This document shows positions 1 to 9,112 of a stretch of 64,000 nt of DNA, piece by piece; the stretch's first letter is position 1, and every line of letters begins with the position of its first letter. The position numbers and the translations under genes are program-made. Below the pieces are notes generated by a model. The model was given only the letters and a program-made list of their open reading frames with translations, did not search any database and had not been told where the DNA came from. The DNA lies in assembly GCA_016710625.1 (NCBI GenBank), contig JADJVK010000053.1, positions 186,001 to 250,000 on the forward strand, in the 5' to 3' direction. The DNA is from Saprospiraceae bacterium (GTDB lineage: Bacteria; Bacteroidota; Bacteroidia; Chitinophagales; Saprospiraceae).

Positions 1-836
1 AAAGCTTTTGCAAGAATCACACTAACTGGTAAATAGGTATATGGGCTAAAAGTCTTTACTTTTACGTAGTCGATGTTTGCCCCGACTGTTAAAGCACAGT
101 TTCCAGGCAAAGTCCAAGGAGTAGTTGTCCAAGCCAACATTCTCAAATCTTCCTGATTTTCATCATAAAGAAACTCCGATTGGCTATTTCTGATTACTTC
201 AAATTTTGCAACGATAGAGGTATCCCTCAATTCTCTATAACATCCCGGTTGGTTCAATTCATGTGAGCTCAAACCTGTACCAGCTGCTGGAGAATAGGGT
301 TGTATAGTATAACCTTTATACAACAAATGTTTATTGTAAAGTTTGGAAAGTAGCCACCAAACCGACTCAATATAATTGTTTTCATACGTAATATATGGAT
401 GTTCTAGGTCCACCCAATATCCCATATTTTTGGTGAGTTCGTCCCATTTGTCTTTATAGCGAAGGACGGTTTCTCTACATTTATCATTATATTCGTCAAC
501 AGAAATTTTCTTTCCAATATCATCTTTTGTGATTCCCAATTCTTTTTCAACACTAAGTTCGATAGGTAAACCATGAGTATCCCATCCTCCTTTTCGTTCC
601 ACTTTTTTACCATTCATGGTTTGGAATCTACAAAAAATGTCTTTCACTGCCCTTGCCATCACATGGTGAATGCCGGGCATACCATTAGCGGAAGGTGGAC
701 CTTCATAAAAAACAAAAGTGTTGTTTGAATCTCTTTGATCCACACTTTTTTGAAAGACATTTTCTTTTTCCCAAAAAGCAAGAATTTCCTGGTCTATCTC
801 AGGCAAGTTCAAGCTTTTAAATGCTCTATACAACAT
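1..836 (-). CDS. ileS: Isoleucyl-tRNA synthetase, 5' part (runs off window)
   Basis: Class I aminoacyl-tRNA synthetase charging tRNA-Ile in the cytoplasm. The first 278 residues are present; the rest lies left of base 1. The ATG at 834-836 gives MLYRAFKSLNLPEIDQEIL. The nucleotide-binding HIGH-type motif appears as GIHH at about residues 55-58, inside PPSANGMPGIHH, the context typical of IleRS. It is followed by the conserved block GGWDTHGLPIE and the start of the CP1 editing domain, with AWTTTPWTLPGN, the threonine-rich editing motif. It is transcribed leftward, away from the DUF4783 gene, with a TATCTTTG box about 50 bp upstream of the start. Nothing in the visible part is abnormal. ValRS and LeuRS share the fold, but the block around GIHH and the N-terminal spacing fit IleRS best. 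Confidence 0.93.
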   Translation of the reverse strand, partial: MLYRAFKSLNLPEIDQEILAFWEKENVFQKSVDQRDSNNTFVFYEGPPSANGMPGIHHVMARAVKDIFCRFQTMNGKKVERKGGWDTHGLPIELSVEKELGITKDDIGKKISVDEYNDKCRETVLRYKDKWDELTKNMGYWVDLEHPYITYENNYIESVWWLLSKLYNKHLLYKGYTIQPYSPAAGTGLSSHELNQPGCYRELRDTSIVAKFEVIRNSQSEFLYDENQEDLRMLAWTTTPWTLPGNCALTVGANIDYVKVKTFSPYTYLPVSVILAKA

Positions 837-887
837 ATATTACAAATCTATTAAACTGAATTAGAATTGATTTTTTAAAAAGAGGTG

Positions 888-895
888 CAAAGATA
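888..895 (-). promoter_or_regulatory. Candidate -7 element for ileS
   Basis: TATCTTTG on the minus strand, an exact match to the Bacteroidota -7 consensus TAnnTTTG, about 52 bp before the ileS ATG. No TTG is found 17-23 bp further upstream, so only half the promoter is visible. Confidence 0.35.
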
Positions 896-1120
896 CGACT
901 TTTTATAAAATATTAAAAAGGTGATTTTGAGTTGAATAACGATTATTCAATAATATAAGGAGAAGTAATGAATGACAAAAAAAATAAATGATAATAAAAC
1001 AGTCTATTTTAGTTAAATTTTGTTAAAAATTACATTAACAATCATTAACACTCTCTTCGGAATGAAAATTGTTATATAATTGTTATAGAATTAAATCAAA
1101 CACCTTAATTGGTAAGAAAG

Positions 1121-1498
1121 ATGAAAAAAATATTGTTTGTTTTAAGTTTTTTATCTCTGGTATCCTTTGCAAATGCAGGCATTCCTGAAATATTCAAAGC
1201 TATAGGATCTGGCGATATTACCACATTGTCCTCTTATTTTGATGAAAATGTCGAAGTATATATGGAAGGCAATCAGGAAGTGCTTTCAAAAACCGAAGCT
1301 ACGGAAATGATAAAGAACTTTTTGAATAGAAATAAACCAAAGAGTTTTGTTCAAGCTCACCAAGGTGCTTCTAAAGGCAAAGATGCTCAATATTGTATAG
1401 GTGACTTAAGTACAATAAACGGAACATTTAGAGTATATATTTATTTGAAGAATACAGGAAGTTCTTATATCATACAAGAAATAAGATTCGATAAATAA
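1121..1498 (+). CDS. Secreted DUF4783 family protein
   Basis: Small exported protein of unknown function, 125 residues. The ATG at 1121 starts a clear Sec signal peptide (MKKILFVLSFLSLVSFANA, cleavage after ANA near residue 19); an in-frame TTG 12 bases earlier is unlikely to be used. The mature part (IPEIFKAIGSGDITTLSSYF and on) resembles DUF4783, an NTF2-like fold found in Bacteroidota envelopes: a helical start, then strands ending in the QEIRFD motif. It sits alone between the divergent ileS promoter region and a strong terminator, so it is probably monocistronic. The family has no established role, and I infer only that it works in the periplasm or envelope. Confidence 0.75.
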   Translation: MKKILFVLSFLSLVSFANAGIPEIFKAIGSGDITTLSSYFDENVEVYMEGNQEVLSKTEATEMIKNFLNRNKPKSFVQAHQGASKGKDAQYCIGDLSTINGTFRVYIYLKNTGSSYIIQEIRFDK

Positions 1499-1530
1499 TT
1501 CTTTTATTAGCGAATTTTCGTTTTTATTCT

Positions 1531-1570
1531 AAAAGCAATCTATTTTTGTAAATAGGTTGCTTTTATTTTT
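1531..1570 (+). terminator. Rho-independent terminator after DUF4783 gene
   Basis: The arm AAAAGCAATCTATTT pairs with AAATAGGTTGCTTTT (one G-U pair) around a short loop, followed by a T-rich tail. An alternative TTG start for fadH at 1557 would lie inside this hairpin, which supports the ATG at 1584. Confidence 0.8.
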
Positions 1571-1583
1571 TAATAGAATTATT

Positions 1584-3593
1584 ATGAATCATTTTCCACA
1601 CCTTTTCTCTCCTTTAAATCTTGGATTTACAACGCTAAACAATCGAATCTTGATGGGTTCGATGCATACAGGTTTGGAAGAATCGAAGGATGGTTTCGAA
1701 AAAATGGCGGTTTTTTATGAAGAAAGAGCAAAAGGGGAAGCAGGGCTTATCGTTACTGGAGGCATTTCACCGAGCATTTTTGGATGGTTGACGCCATTCG
1801 GTATTAAAATGACAACCCACAGAGAGTCGAGAAAACATCAAGTAATTACCGAAAGGGTTCATGGAGCTGGCGGAAAAATCGTTACGCAATTATTACATGC
1901 TGGAAGATATGGTTATCACCCACTTTGTGTGGCTCCATCATCCATTAAATCGCCGATTTCTCCTTTCAAACCTTGGGCATTGCCGAATTGGGGCGTTCGA
2001 CAAACGATTAATAGTTTTGTTCAAAGTGCTGTTTTGGCAAAAGAAGCAGGCTATGATGGAGTGGAAGTGATGGGCTCCGAGGGATATTTAATCAATCAAT
2101 TCATTGTTTCAAAAACGAATAAAAGGAAAGATGAATGGGGTGGCTCCTTCGAAAATAGAATAAAATTTCCTATTGAAATTGTGAAAGGCATCCGAGAAAA
2201 AGTGGGCAAAGATTTTATTATAATTTACCGACTGTCCATGCTGGATTTGATTGAGGATGGGAGTAGTTGGGATGAAGTTGTGTTATTAGCAAAAGCAATA
2301 GAAAAGGCTGGTGCAACCATTATCAATACTGGCATTGGTTGGCATGAAGCTAGAATCCCTACCATCGCAACGATGGTGCCGAGGGCTGGGTTTGCTTGGG
2401 TTACCAAAAAGCTGATGGGGCAAGTAAAAATTCCATTGATTACAACCAATCGGATCAATATGCCTGAGGTAGCAGAACAGGTTTTGGAAGATGGATGTGC
2501 AGATATGATATCGATGGCTCGTCCTTTTTTAGCCGATCCCCAGTTTCCCATTAAAGCAAGAACGGGAAAATCTGCAGAAATCAATACTTGTATTGCCTGT
2601 AACCAGGCTTGTTTGGATCATATTTTTGCTCAGAAAACTGCTTCTTGTTTGGTGAATCCAAGAGCCTGTAGGGAGACAGTGATGATAACGAAGACAGCAC
2701 CCAAAAGTAAAAAAATTGCCGTCGTTGGGGCAGGACCTGCTGGATTAGCTTTTGCAAAAAATGCTTCAGATAGGGGTCATGAAGTACATATATTCGATGG
2801 CTCCCATGAAATTGGTGGGCAATTCAATATAGCAAAGCAGATTCCTGGCAAAGAAGAGTTTTATGAAACCATTCGTTATTATAAAACTCATTTGGATCTA
2901 AATGGCGTAAAATTACATTTGGGGAAATTTGTTGAAAAAGAGGACTTGTTAGATTTTGAAGAAATTGTAATCGCAACTGGTGTTACTCCTAGAAATCCCA
3001 AAATAGAGGGTATCAGTCATCCAAAAGTGTTAAGCTATCTGGATGTGATAAAAGCGAAAAAAGCAGTTGGCGATACAGTAGCCATCATTGGTGCTGGAGG
3101 AATTGGGTTTGACACAGCAGAATATTTGTTAGAAGAAAACAAACATCCAAATATAAAGGATTTTTCAATCCAATGGGGTATTGATACGGAGATTACCAAT
3201 CGAGGAGGTATAAAAAAAGGGATGGTTGAAAAACCCAAAAGAGAAATATTTTTATTGCAAAGATCTGAAGGAAAAGTGGGGGAGAAGTTGGGTAAAACAA
3301 CGGGTTGGATTCATCGAACTACCTTAAAAAACAATCGAGTAAAAATGTGGGATTCAGTTACATATGAAAAAATTGATGATGAAGGATTGCACATTCTGCA
3401 CGAAGGAAAAAAGGAAGTTTTGAAAGTTGATAATATAATTATCTGTGCTGGGCAGGAGCCGAATAGAAATTTATATGACTTATTGCAACAAATGGGCAAG
3501 AACGTACATTTAATTGGAGGAGCATTTGAAGCAAAAGAACTGGATGCGAAAAGAGCAATCGAACAAGGTACATTATTAGCACTAGAGATATGA
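1584..3593 (+). CDS. fadH: 2,4-dienoyl-CoA reductase (NADPH), FadH-type
   Basis: Iron-sulfur flavoprotein that reduces 2,4-dienoyl-CoA during beta-oxidation of unsaturated fatty acids, in the cytoplasm. The 669-residue protein has the full architecture. An N-terminal old-yellow-enzyme TIM barrel binds FMN and has the family signature GVEVMGSEGYLINQF with Tyr168; His254 lies in GWHEAR. Cys336, Cys339, Cys343 and Cys355 then form the 4Fe-4S cluster, and the C-terminal FAD/NADPH halves begin at KKIAVVGAGPAGLAFA, with a second GAGGIG motif. These active-site and cluster positions match those of E. coli FadH closely. The ATG at 1584 is chosen because the upstream TTG falls in a terminator. The stop overlaps the pdxH start (ATGA), so the two genes are translationally coupled, an unusual pairing of fatty-acid and vitamin B6 functions; both products are flavoproteins. 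Confidence 0.92.
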   Translation: MNHFPHLFSPLNLGFTTLNNRILMGSMHTGLEESKDGFEKMAVFYEERAKGEAGLIVTGGISPSIFGWLTPFGIKMTTHRESRKHQVITERVHGAGGKIVTQLLHAGRYGYHPLCVAPSSIKSPISPFKPWALPNWGVRQTINSFVQSAVLAKEAGYDGVEVMGSEGYLINQFIVSKTNKRKDEWGGSFENRIKFPIEIVKGIREKVGKDFIIIYRLSMLDLIEDGSSWDEVVLLAKAIEKAGATIINTGIGWHEARIPTIATMVPRAGFAWVTKKLMGQVKIPLITTNRINMPEVAEQVLEDGCADMISMARPFLADPQFPIKARTGKSAEINTCIACNQACLDHIFAQKTASCLVNPRACRETVMITKTAPKSKKIAVVGAGPAGLAFAKNASDRGHEVHIFDGSHEIGGQFNIAKQIPGKEEFYETIRYYKTHLDLNGVKLHLGKFVEKEDLLDFEEIVIATGVTPRNPKIEGISHPKVLSYLDVIKAKKAVGDTVAIIGAGGIGFDTAEYLLEENKHPNIKDFSIQWGIDTEITNRGGIKKGMVEKPKREIFLLQRSEGKVGEKLGKTTGWIHRTTLKNNRVKMWDSVTYEKIDDEGLHILHEGKKEVLKVDNIIICAGQEPNRNLYDLLQQMGKNVHLIGGAFEAKELDAKRAIEQGTLLALEI

Positions 3594-4240
3594 GTAGTTT
3601 AACTTATGGTGATTTAAGGCAAGATTATAAGGCGGGCTTTTTAGAAATTGAAGAAGTGGATAAAAACCCAATCAACCAATTTACAAAATGGTTTGACGAG
3701 GCAATCTCCCAACAAATTTTAGAGCCGAATGCCATGTCATTTTCTACAGCCACAAAAGAAGGGAAACCTTCTTGTAGGATTTTATTATTAAAAGATATTC
3801 TTCCCACAGGATTTGTATTTTATTCTAATTATGAAAGTAGAAAAGGAAAAGAAATGGAAGAAAATCCATTTGGAGCAATGACTTTTTTGTGGCTTCAGAT
3901 GGAAAGACAAGTGAGAATTGAAGGAAAAATAGAAAAAGTAAGTAGGGAAGAGGCTGAAATTTATTTCAAAAGCAGGCCCAAAGGGAGCCAAATAGGAGCA
4001 TGGTCGTCCCCACAAAGTCAAAAGATAGCGGATAGGTCAATTTTGGAAAACAAAGTAGTGTCATTAGAAAACCAATATGCATCCTTAGAGCAATTACCGA
4101 TGCCGCCATTTTGGGGCGGTTATATTTTGATTCCAAATCGTATCGAATTCTGGCAAGGCAGGAGTAGCCGATTGCACGATAGGATTTGTTACGAAAGAAA
4201 GGAAGGGAACCAATGGGATATTTTCAGATTAGCTCCCTAG
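3590..4240 (+). CDS. pdxH: Pyridoxamine 5'-phosphate oxidase
   Basis: FMN-dependent oxidase converting pyridoxine or pyridoxamine 5'-phosphate to pyridoxal 5'-phosphate, the last step of B6 synthesis and salvage. At 216 residues it has the usual length. Recognised elements in order: the N-terminal arm LTYGDLRQDYKAG, the substrate/FMN segment SCRILLLKDI, FYSNYESRKGKEM, RQVRIEGKIEKV, SRPKGSQIGAW, and the C-terminal block FWQGRSSRLHDR, whose Arg and His contact the PLP phosphate and ring in the characterised enzymes. It overlaps fadH by four bases and is followed after only 8 bp by the convergent permease gene, so no separate terminator is visible. Confidence 0.95.
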   Translation: MSSLTYGDLRQDYKAGFLEIEEVDKNPINQFTKWFDEAISQQILEPNAMSFSTATKEGKPSCRILLLKDILPTGFVFYSNYESRKGKEMEENPFGAMTFLWLQMERQVRIEGKIEKVSREEAEIYFKSRPKGSQIGAWSSPQSQKIADRSILENKVVSLENQYASLEQLPMPPFWGGYILIPNRIEFWQGRSSRLHDRICYERKEGNQWDIFRLAP

Positions 4241-4248
4241 TTTTCAAA

Positions 4249-5367
4249 TTAAATTTGTTTTCGATAACTCCAAATTGCTAATAAATTAAAAACAACGGCG
4301 AAACAACCAATAGCAAAAAAATGAGGAAGAATATCTTTTAATCCGCTTCCTTTCAGAACGATCATTCGAATAACTTCAATAAAATAAGCCGCAGGGTTGA
4401 ATTTTGTAATCACCTTTGCCCATTCTGGCATACTTTCAATCGGTGTATAGAGCCCCCCTAGCAAGATGAAAACCATCATCAACAAAAAGGAAAAGAACAT
4501 GGCTTGTTGCTGGGTGTCTGCATAATTTGAAATCAACAACCCCAACCCCAAAGTGCCAATTAAATAAACAGCAGCAAAAGAAAAGAGCAAGAACAAACTT
4601 CCAACTGGAACTATACCATAGATAATATATGAAACAATCAATCCAAGTCCTAAAACAACAATTCCTAATATCCAAAAAGGAATTAATTTTCCTAAAATAA
4701 AATGATGTTTGCGGATTGGGGTTACATTAATTTGCTCAATAGTGCCCGCTTCTTTTTCATGAACAATATTCAATGAGCTCAAAAAACTCCCCACCATAGT
4801 TACGAGAATGACTAAAATGCCAGGAACCATGAAAATTTTATAACTCATCATTTTGTTATACCAAGGGATAGAACTTATCCGAATCTCTGGAATTGGGTTC
4901 ATTTTTGGGAATGTCATCCAATCCATTCTTATATTTTGATTGAAAGTTCGGATAATTCCAGAGGCATAAGCTGCACCTAAATTTCCTTTCACACCATTCA
5001 CAGCATTCACAGCTATGAGGAGTGTCGCTTTTTCTTCTTTTATTAAATCTTTTTCAAAGTTTTGGGGGATTTCAAGAATGATATCTGATTTATCTTTTTC
5101 CAGTTTAGGCATTGCACCTTCTATATTTTGTTGATAATCAACTAATTTGAAATAAGTGGAAGCTTCTATTTGTCCAATCAATCTTCTGGAATAAGGGGAA
5201 TGATCATGATCGATAATGCTACAATTTATATTTTTCACTTCATAATCAGCAGCCAATGGAAGCATGATTAATTGCACTATTGGCATTATAAATATCAATC
5301 TAAGAATTGCTTTGTTTCTAAATATCTGAGCAAATTCTTTTTCTAGTAAAAATAAAATTGTTCTCAT
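4249..5367 (-). CDS. ABC-2 type transporter permease
   Basis: Last gene of the seven-gene efflux operon read leftward from the TetR gene. The 372-residue protein has an N-terminal membrane anchor (IFRNKAILRLIFIMPIVQL), a large extracytoplasmic domain of about 140 residues, and then five hydrophobic segments with the ABC-2 signature region (EKEAGTIEQINVTPIRKHHF). This is the layout of YbhR/YhhJ-type half-permeases, which pair with a partner permease and two ATPase domains to move drugs or other substrates through a TolC channel. Its ATG overlaps the stop of the preceding permease gene by four bases, consistent with equal-stoichiometry partners. Substrate unknown. Confidence 0.85.
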   Translation of the reverse strand: MRTILFLLEKEFAQIFRNKAILRLIFIMPIVQLIMLPLAADYEVKNINCSIIDHDHSPYSRRLIGQIEASTYFKLVDYQQNIEGAMPKLEKDKSDIILEIPQNFEKDLIKEEKATLLIAVNAVNGVKGNLGAAYASGIIRTFNQNIRMDWMTFPKMNPIPEIRISSIPWYNKMMSYKIFMVPGILVILVTMVGSFLSSLNIVHEKEAGTIEQINVTPIRKHHFILGKLIPFWILGIVVLGLGLIVSYIIYGIVPVGSLFLLFSFAAVYLIGTLGLGLLISNYADTQQQAMFFSFLLMMVFILLGGLYTPIESMPEWAKVITKFNPAAYFIEVIRMIVLKGSGLKDILPHFFAIGCFAVVFNLLAIWSYRKQI

Positions 5368-6470
5368 GATATTCTTATTTTAAATTTTTTAAGACTAACA
5401 GCGATAAAAAACAAAGTCATCCCCACCAAAACCAAGGTTTCTTTCCATATTGCATTTATCCCCAATCCTTTGATCATAATATCTTTCACGATGCTATAAT
5501 ACCATTTGGAAGGGACAATATTTGAAACGACTTGAAGTGGTAAGGGCATATTTTCTATTGGAAACATAAAACCACTTAATATCAATGTAGGTAAAAGCAT
5601 TCCCATTAATGAAATCATCATCGCTACTTGCTGTGAATCGGTGATGGAAGAAATAAACAATCCTAAAGCTAAAGATGCTACAATAAACACCAAACTCACC
5701 AAAAACAATAAAAGAAAACTTCCATTTATCGGGACTTCCATCAACCAAACACTTAAAATGACAATCATCAACCAATTAAAAAGAGAAATAATCAGGTAGG
5801 GAACTACTTTGCTAAGGATCAAAACAAGTGGTTTCATGGGTGATGCCAGCAAAAGCTCCATCGAACCCAATTCTTTTTCTCTTACGATGGCTAAGGAAGT
5901 CATCATCGTTGAAATGAGCAAAAGCACCATCGCCATAATACCAGGAACAAAACTATAGGCTCCTATTTGTTGTGGATTGTAGAAAAGCCGAGTGGCGATA
6001 TTAATTTGATAGGGCATTTGGTAATTCGGGTTCAATTCGGTTTGTGCATCATTGATAATTGCCGTGGCATAATTTGAAACCATTGTAGCAATATTTGGAT
6101 CGCTAGCATCTGTAATTAGCTGAATATCAGCTTTTTTATTATGGAGCAAATTGCTTTGAAAATTATTTTGAAAAACGACAGCCATTCTTATTTTTCCAGA
6201 CTTAAAAGCAGCATCTAAATCGTTCGGGCTATTGATTGACTTTTCGATTTCAAAAAATCTACTTGCCTCTAATCTATCCACAATTTTGGTGGTAGTCTCG
6301 TCAATAGTTGGATTTAAAATTGCAATTTTAGAATTTTTTACTTCATTGGTTAGGGCAAAACCAAAGGTTAGGATTTGAATAATGGGTAAGCCAATGATGA
6401 TAATCAAGGTTTTGGGGTCCCTTAAAATGTGGTAGAATTCTTTTTTAACGAATATGATAAATTGCTTCAT
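5364..6470 (-). CDS. ABC-2 type transporter permease
   Basis: Partner half-permease, 368 residues from the ATG at 6468-6470. A longer in-frame start at 6503 would overlap the ATPase gene, whereas the chosen one leaves a 10-bp gap and begins MKQFIIFVKKEFYHILRDPK, a typical cytoplasmic elbow helix. It shows the same plan as its neighbour: one N-terminal membrane segment, an extracytoplasmic domain, and a C-terminal block of five membrane segments with EKELGSMELLLASPMKP before the second one, the ABC-2 coupling-loop pattern. It corresponds to YbhS in the E. coli YbhGFSR system. Likely a heterodimer with the downstream permease; substrate unknown. Confidence 0.85.
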   Translation of the reverse strand: MKQFIIFVKKEFYHILRDPKTLIIIIGLPIIQILTFGFALTNEVKNSKIAILNPTIDETTTKIVDRLEASRFFEIEKSINSPNDLDAAFKSGKIRMAVVFQNNFQSNLLHNKKADIQLITDASDPNIATMVSNYATAIINDAQTELNPNYQMPYQINIATRLFYNPQQIGAYSFVPGIMAMVLLLISTMMTSLAIVREKELGSMELLLASPMKPLVLILSKVVPYLIISLFNWLMIVILSVWLMEVPINGSFLLLFLVSLVFIVASLALGLFISSITDSQQVAMMISLMGMLLPTLILSGFMFPIENMPLPLQVVSNIVPSKWYYSIVKDIMIKGLGINAIWKETLVLVGMTLFFIAVSLKKFKIRIS

Positions 6471-6480
6471 TTTTTTAGAT

Positions 6481-7221
6481 TTAATGGTCACTTCTTTTAG
6501 CACCTCGGGCTAATTGATAAAAAACTTCATCCATTGAAGCTGCTTTAAAATCTTGTTTCAACTGTTTTGGTGTGTTCAGGGCGGCAATTTTTCCATCTAC
6601 CATAATACTTACCCTTTCACAATATTCTGCTTCATCCATATAGTGAGTAGTGACAAAAACGGTAGTTCCATTTTCGGATGCTTCGTAAATCAAATCCCAA
6701 AACTGTCTTCTTGTGATAGGGTCAACTCCCCCTGTTGGTTCGTCCAAAAAAATAATAGATGGTTCGTGAATCATGGCGATTGAAAAGGAAAGTTTTTGTT
6801 TCCATCCTAAGGGTAAAGAGCTGACCAAGCTTTTTGAAACGGATTGTAAATCAAGTTTTTCGAGAAGTTTTTCACTTTTTTCAGCTATTTCTTTTCTACT
6901 CAAACCATAGATTCCACCATAAAAACGAATATTTTCTATAATATTTAAATCTTCGTAAAGGCTGAATTTTTGGCTCATATAACCAATATTTTGTTTGATT
7001 TTGTCTGGATAGCGATTCAAATCAAATCCAGCGACGGTTGCATTTCCGCTGGTCGGGATTGAAATGCCAATTAACATTTTCATAGCTGTTGTTTTTCCGG
7101 CACCATTAGCACCCAAAAAACCAAATATTTCTCCCTTTTTTACAGAAAAAGAAATGTGATCAACAGCCACAAAGTCACCAAATTTTTTTGTCAATTCATT
7201 TACTTCAATCGCTAAATTCAT
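6481..7221 (-). CDS. ABC transporter ATP-binding protein (YbhF C-half-like)
   Basis: ATPase of the efflux pump, 246 residues from the ATG at 7219-7221 (MNLAIEVNELTKKFG); longer in-frame starts would run into the upstream gene. Walker A is GANGAGKTT at residues 37-45, and Walker B is IIFLDEPTGGVDP. The signature loop is not LSGGQ but SLPLGWKQKLSFSIA. The same substitution (LPLGWKQRL) is what I recall from the C-terminal ATPase half of E. coli YbhF, so it is a family trait rather than damage. With the canonical ATPase encoded upstream it would make an asymmetric dimer, equivalent to the two halves of YbhF split into two genes. Confidence 0.88.
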   Translation of the reverse strand: MNLAIEVNELTKKFGDFVAVDHISFSVKKGEIFGFLGANGAGKTTAMKMLIGISIPTSGNATVAGFDLNRYPDKIKQNIGYMSQKFSLYEDLNIIENIRFYGGIYGLSRKEIAEKSEKLLEKLDLQSVSKSLVSSLPLGWKQKLSFSIAMIHEPSIIFLDEPTGGVDPITRRQFWDLIYEASENGTTVFVTTHYMDEAEYCERVSIMVDGKIAALNTPKQLKQDFKAASMDEVFYQLARGAKRSDH

Positions 7222-7225
7222 GATA

Positions 7226-8146
7226 TTAGTTTTGCATAAATGACATAAAACAATCTTCAATAGAAGGAACAATTTTCGAAACCTGAACGGAATCATCCTT
7301 CAAATAATGCATAATATCTTGGGGGGTAATTTGAGCATTAATGGAAACAAAGTGAAGATTTTCGCCAAAGGAAAAACAGGATTTTGTGTTTTGCCAAGCC
7401 CTTAGTTTGGTCATTAAACTAAAAAGGTTATCTCCAGAAATACTCCATAAAACATTGCCAAAACTATCTATTATATTTTGTGGTGTGTTGATTGTCAGTA
7501 GTTTACCATGATGTATAAAGGCGATTCTATCGCACAAATTAGCTTCATCCATATAGGGTGTAGAAACAATAATAGTGATTCCATCGTGTTGTAACCTTCC
7601 CAACATATCCCAGAACTCTTTCCTTGAAACAGGGTCAACTCCTGTAGTAGGCTCATCCAAAATCAAGACGGAAGGTTTATGAATCAAAGCACAACAGAGT
7701 GCTAACTTTTGCTTCATTCCTCCTGACAATTTACCTGCCCTTCTGTGTTTAAAAGGCTCTATTTGAACATAAATATCTTTGATTAAATGATAGTTTTCTT
7801 CGATTGTAGTATTAAAAATAGTTGCAAAAAAGTTCAGATTTTCTTCGATGGTTAGATCTTGGTAGAGAGAAAACCGACCAGGCATATAGCCGATCCTTTG
7901 CCGAATAGCTTTAAAATCTGCAACACAATCAAAGTTATCCAACTTAGCTTCGCCACTATCTTGCAAAAGCAAAGTAGCAATGATTCTTAACAAAGTTGTT
8001 TTGCCTGCCCCATCGGGACCAACCAAACCAAATAGTTCTCCTTTTTTTACATCGAAGGAAATATTATCTAAAGCTACAATTTTTCCTTTATCGTAGTTTT
8101 TTGAAATGTTTTTGACTTCAATGGCTTTAAAATCGGACATCACCAT
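7226..8146 (-). CDS. ABC transporter ATP-binding protein (YbhF N-half-like)
   Basis: Second ATPase of the pump, about 306 residues. Walker A is GPDGAGKTTLLR, the signature KLSGGMKQKLALCCAL is canonical, and Walker B is VLILDEPTTGVDP. After the ATPase core an extra C-terminal stretch of about 80 residues (QNIIDSFGNVLWSISGDN and on) resembles the regulatory tails of drug-exporter ATPases. Three in-frame starts exist (TTG at 8155, ATG at 8146, ATG at 8140); an ATG is preferred, and each overlaps the end of the HlyD gene by 14-29 bases, so translation is probably coupled. It pairs with the next ATPase, which has a non-canonical signature loop. Confidence 0.88.
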   Translation of the reverse strand: MVMSDFKAIEVKNISKNYDKGKIVALDNISFDVKKGELFGLVGPDGAGKTTLLRIIATLLLQDSGEAKLDNFDCVADFKAIRQRIGYMPGRFSLYQDLTIEENLNFFATIFNTTIEENYHLIKDIYVQIEPFKHRRAGKLSGGMKQKLALCCALIHKPSVLILDEPTTGVDPVSRKEFWDMLGRLQHDGITIIVSTPYMDEANLCDRIAFIHHGKLLTINTPQNIIDSFGNVLWSISGDNLFSLMTKLRAWQNTKSCFSFGENLHFVSINAQITPQDIMHYLKDDSVQVSKIVPSIEDCFMSFMQN

Positions 8147-9101
8147 ACATTCCAATTTTTAAGAATCCATCATTTTTAACAGCTACTTTTATTGCATACA
8201 CTAGATTTGCTCTTTCTTCTTTGGTTTGAATGGTTTTGGGGGTAAATTCAGCCTTGTCTGAGATCCAAGTGATTTTTCCACTATATTCTTTTTCACCACC
8301 GATGGGTCCCACAAAAACTTTTATGGTTTGACCTAATTTTACGGAGCCAAGTTGAGAATCGGTTATGTAAGCTCTCAATATCATATTTTCTAAGTCACCC
8401 AATTTGTAAATTGCTTTACCAACGGTAGTTATCTCATCTTTTTCTGCATATTTCACTAAAACGGTTCCTTTGATAGGATTGATAATTTGACACTTTTTCA
8501 AGAAATCATCCACCTGATTTGCTTTGTCTTTCAACGGTTTTTGTTCACTCAAAATCCCTCTGTTTTGGATATTGACCATTGATTTTTGTGCATTTATCTG
8601 TGTTTTCACCAAATCAATCTGGCTGTCAGCGGTTTGTATTTGTTGTTTTATGACGTTCATTTGTGCAACGATGTCGTCCAATTGTTTTGTGGGAGCAGCA
8701 TCTGCTTTAATCAATCGCTCCGTTCTAGCTTTTTCTTTTTCTAGAGTTGCATATTGCACTTGCAAGGTTTTGATTTGTTCTTGCTGCACTTTTATTTGGT
8801 CGGTCAGAATACTGATTTGTGGTTGGGCGTCATTTTGCTTTTTTGCAACAGCATCAATTGTTGATTCAATTTGAGCTTTTTGAATATCTAAATTACTTCC
8901 ATCAATTTTCCCAACCAGCTGATTTGCATTCACTAGGTCTCCTTCTTCAATAGATAATTCTGTGATTTTTCCAGTTGCTTCAGCACTGATAATTTTTTCA
9001 TTTGCTTCGAATACTCCTGTTGCATCATAGGCGTTTTTGTTTTTTCCGCAGGACAAAATGCCGATGATTCCGAAAAAAATATATAATTTCAAATTGTTCA
9101 T
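8127..9101 (-). CDS. HlyD-family membrane fusion lipoprotein
   Basis: Periplasmic adaptor joining the inner-membrane ABC pump to the TolC channel, 324 residues. The N-terminus (MNNLKLYIFFGIIGILSCGK) is a lipoprotein signal with the lipobox cysteine in LSCG. Next comes the first half of the biotinyl-lipoyl domain (SAEATGKITELSIEEGDLV), a long coiled-coil hairpin over about residues 65-200 rich in Gln/Lys/Glu heptads, the second lipoyl half (INPIKGTVLVKYAEKDE), and a C-terminal beta-barrel (GQTIKVFVGPIGGEKEYSG). It matches YbhG-type adaptors. The gene lies 11 bp after the TolC-like gene and overlaps the first ATPase gene. Confidence 0.88.
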   Translation of the reverse strand: MNNLKLYIFFGIIGILSCGKNKNAYDATGVFEANEKIISAEATGKITELSIEEGDLVNANQLVGKIDGSNLDIQKAQIESTIDAVAKKQNDAQPQISILTDQIKVQQEQIKTLQVQYATLEKEKARTERLIKADAAPTKQLDDIVAQMNVIKQQIQTADSQIDLVKTQINAQKSMVNIQNRGILSEQKPLKDKANQVDDFLKKCQIINPIKGTVLVKYAEKDEITTVGKAIYKLGDLENMILRAYITDSQLGSVKLGQTIKVFVGPIGGEKEYSGKITWISDKAEFTPKTIQTKEERANLVYAIKVAVKNDGFLKIGMYGDVRF

Positions 9102-9112
9102 AATTTCTATTT

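Noticed and set aside
1557..1583. TTG start for fadH nine codons upstream
   Set aside because: It lies within the terminator hairpin of the preceding gene; the ATG at 1584 fits the family N-terminus.
2225..2584. Minus-strand ORF of 119 codons inside fadH
   Set aside because: It is an antisense shadow of a strongly conserved coding region without its own signals.
6481..7221. Inactivated ABC ATPase because LSGGQ is missing
   Set aside because: LPLGWKQ-type signature loops are, as far as I recall, normal for the second ATPase half of YbhF-like pumps, and Walker A and B are intact.
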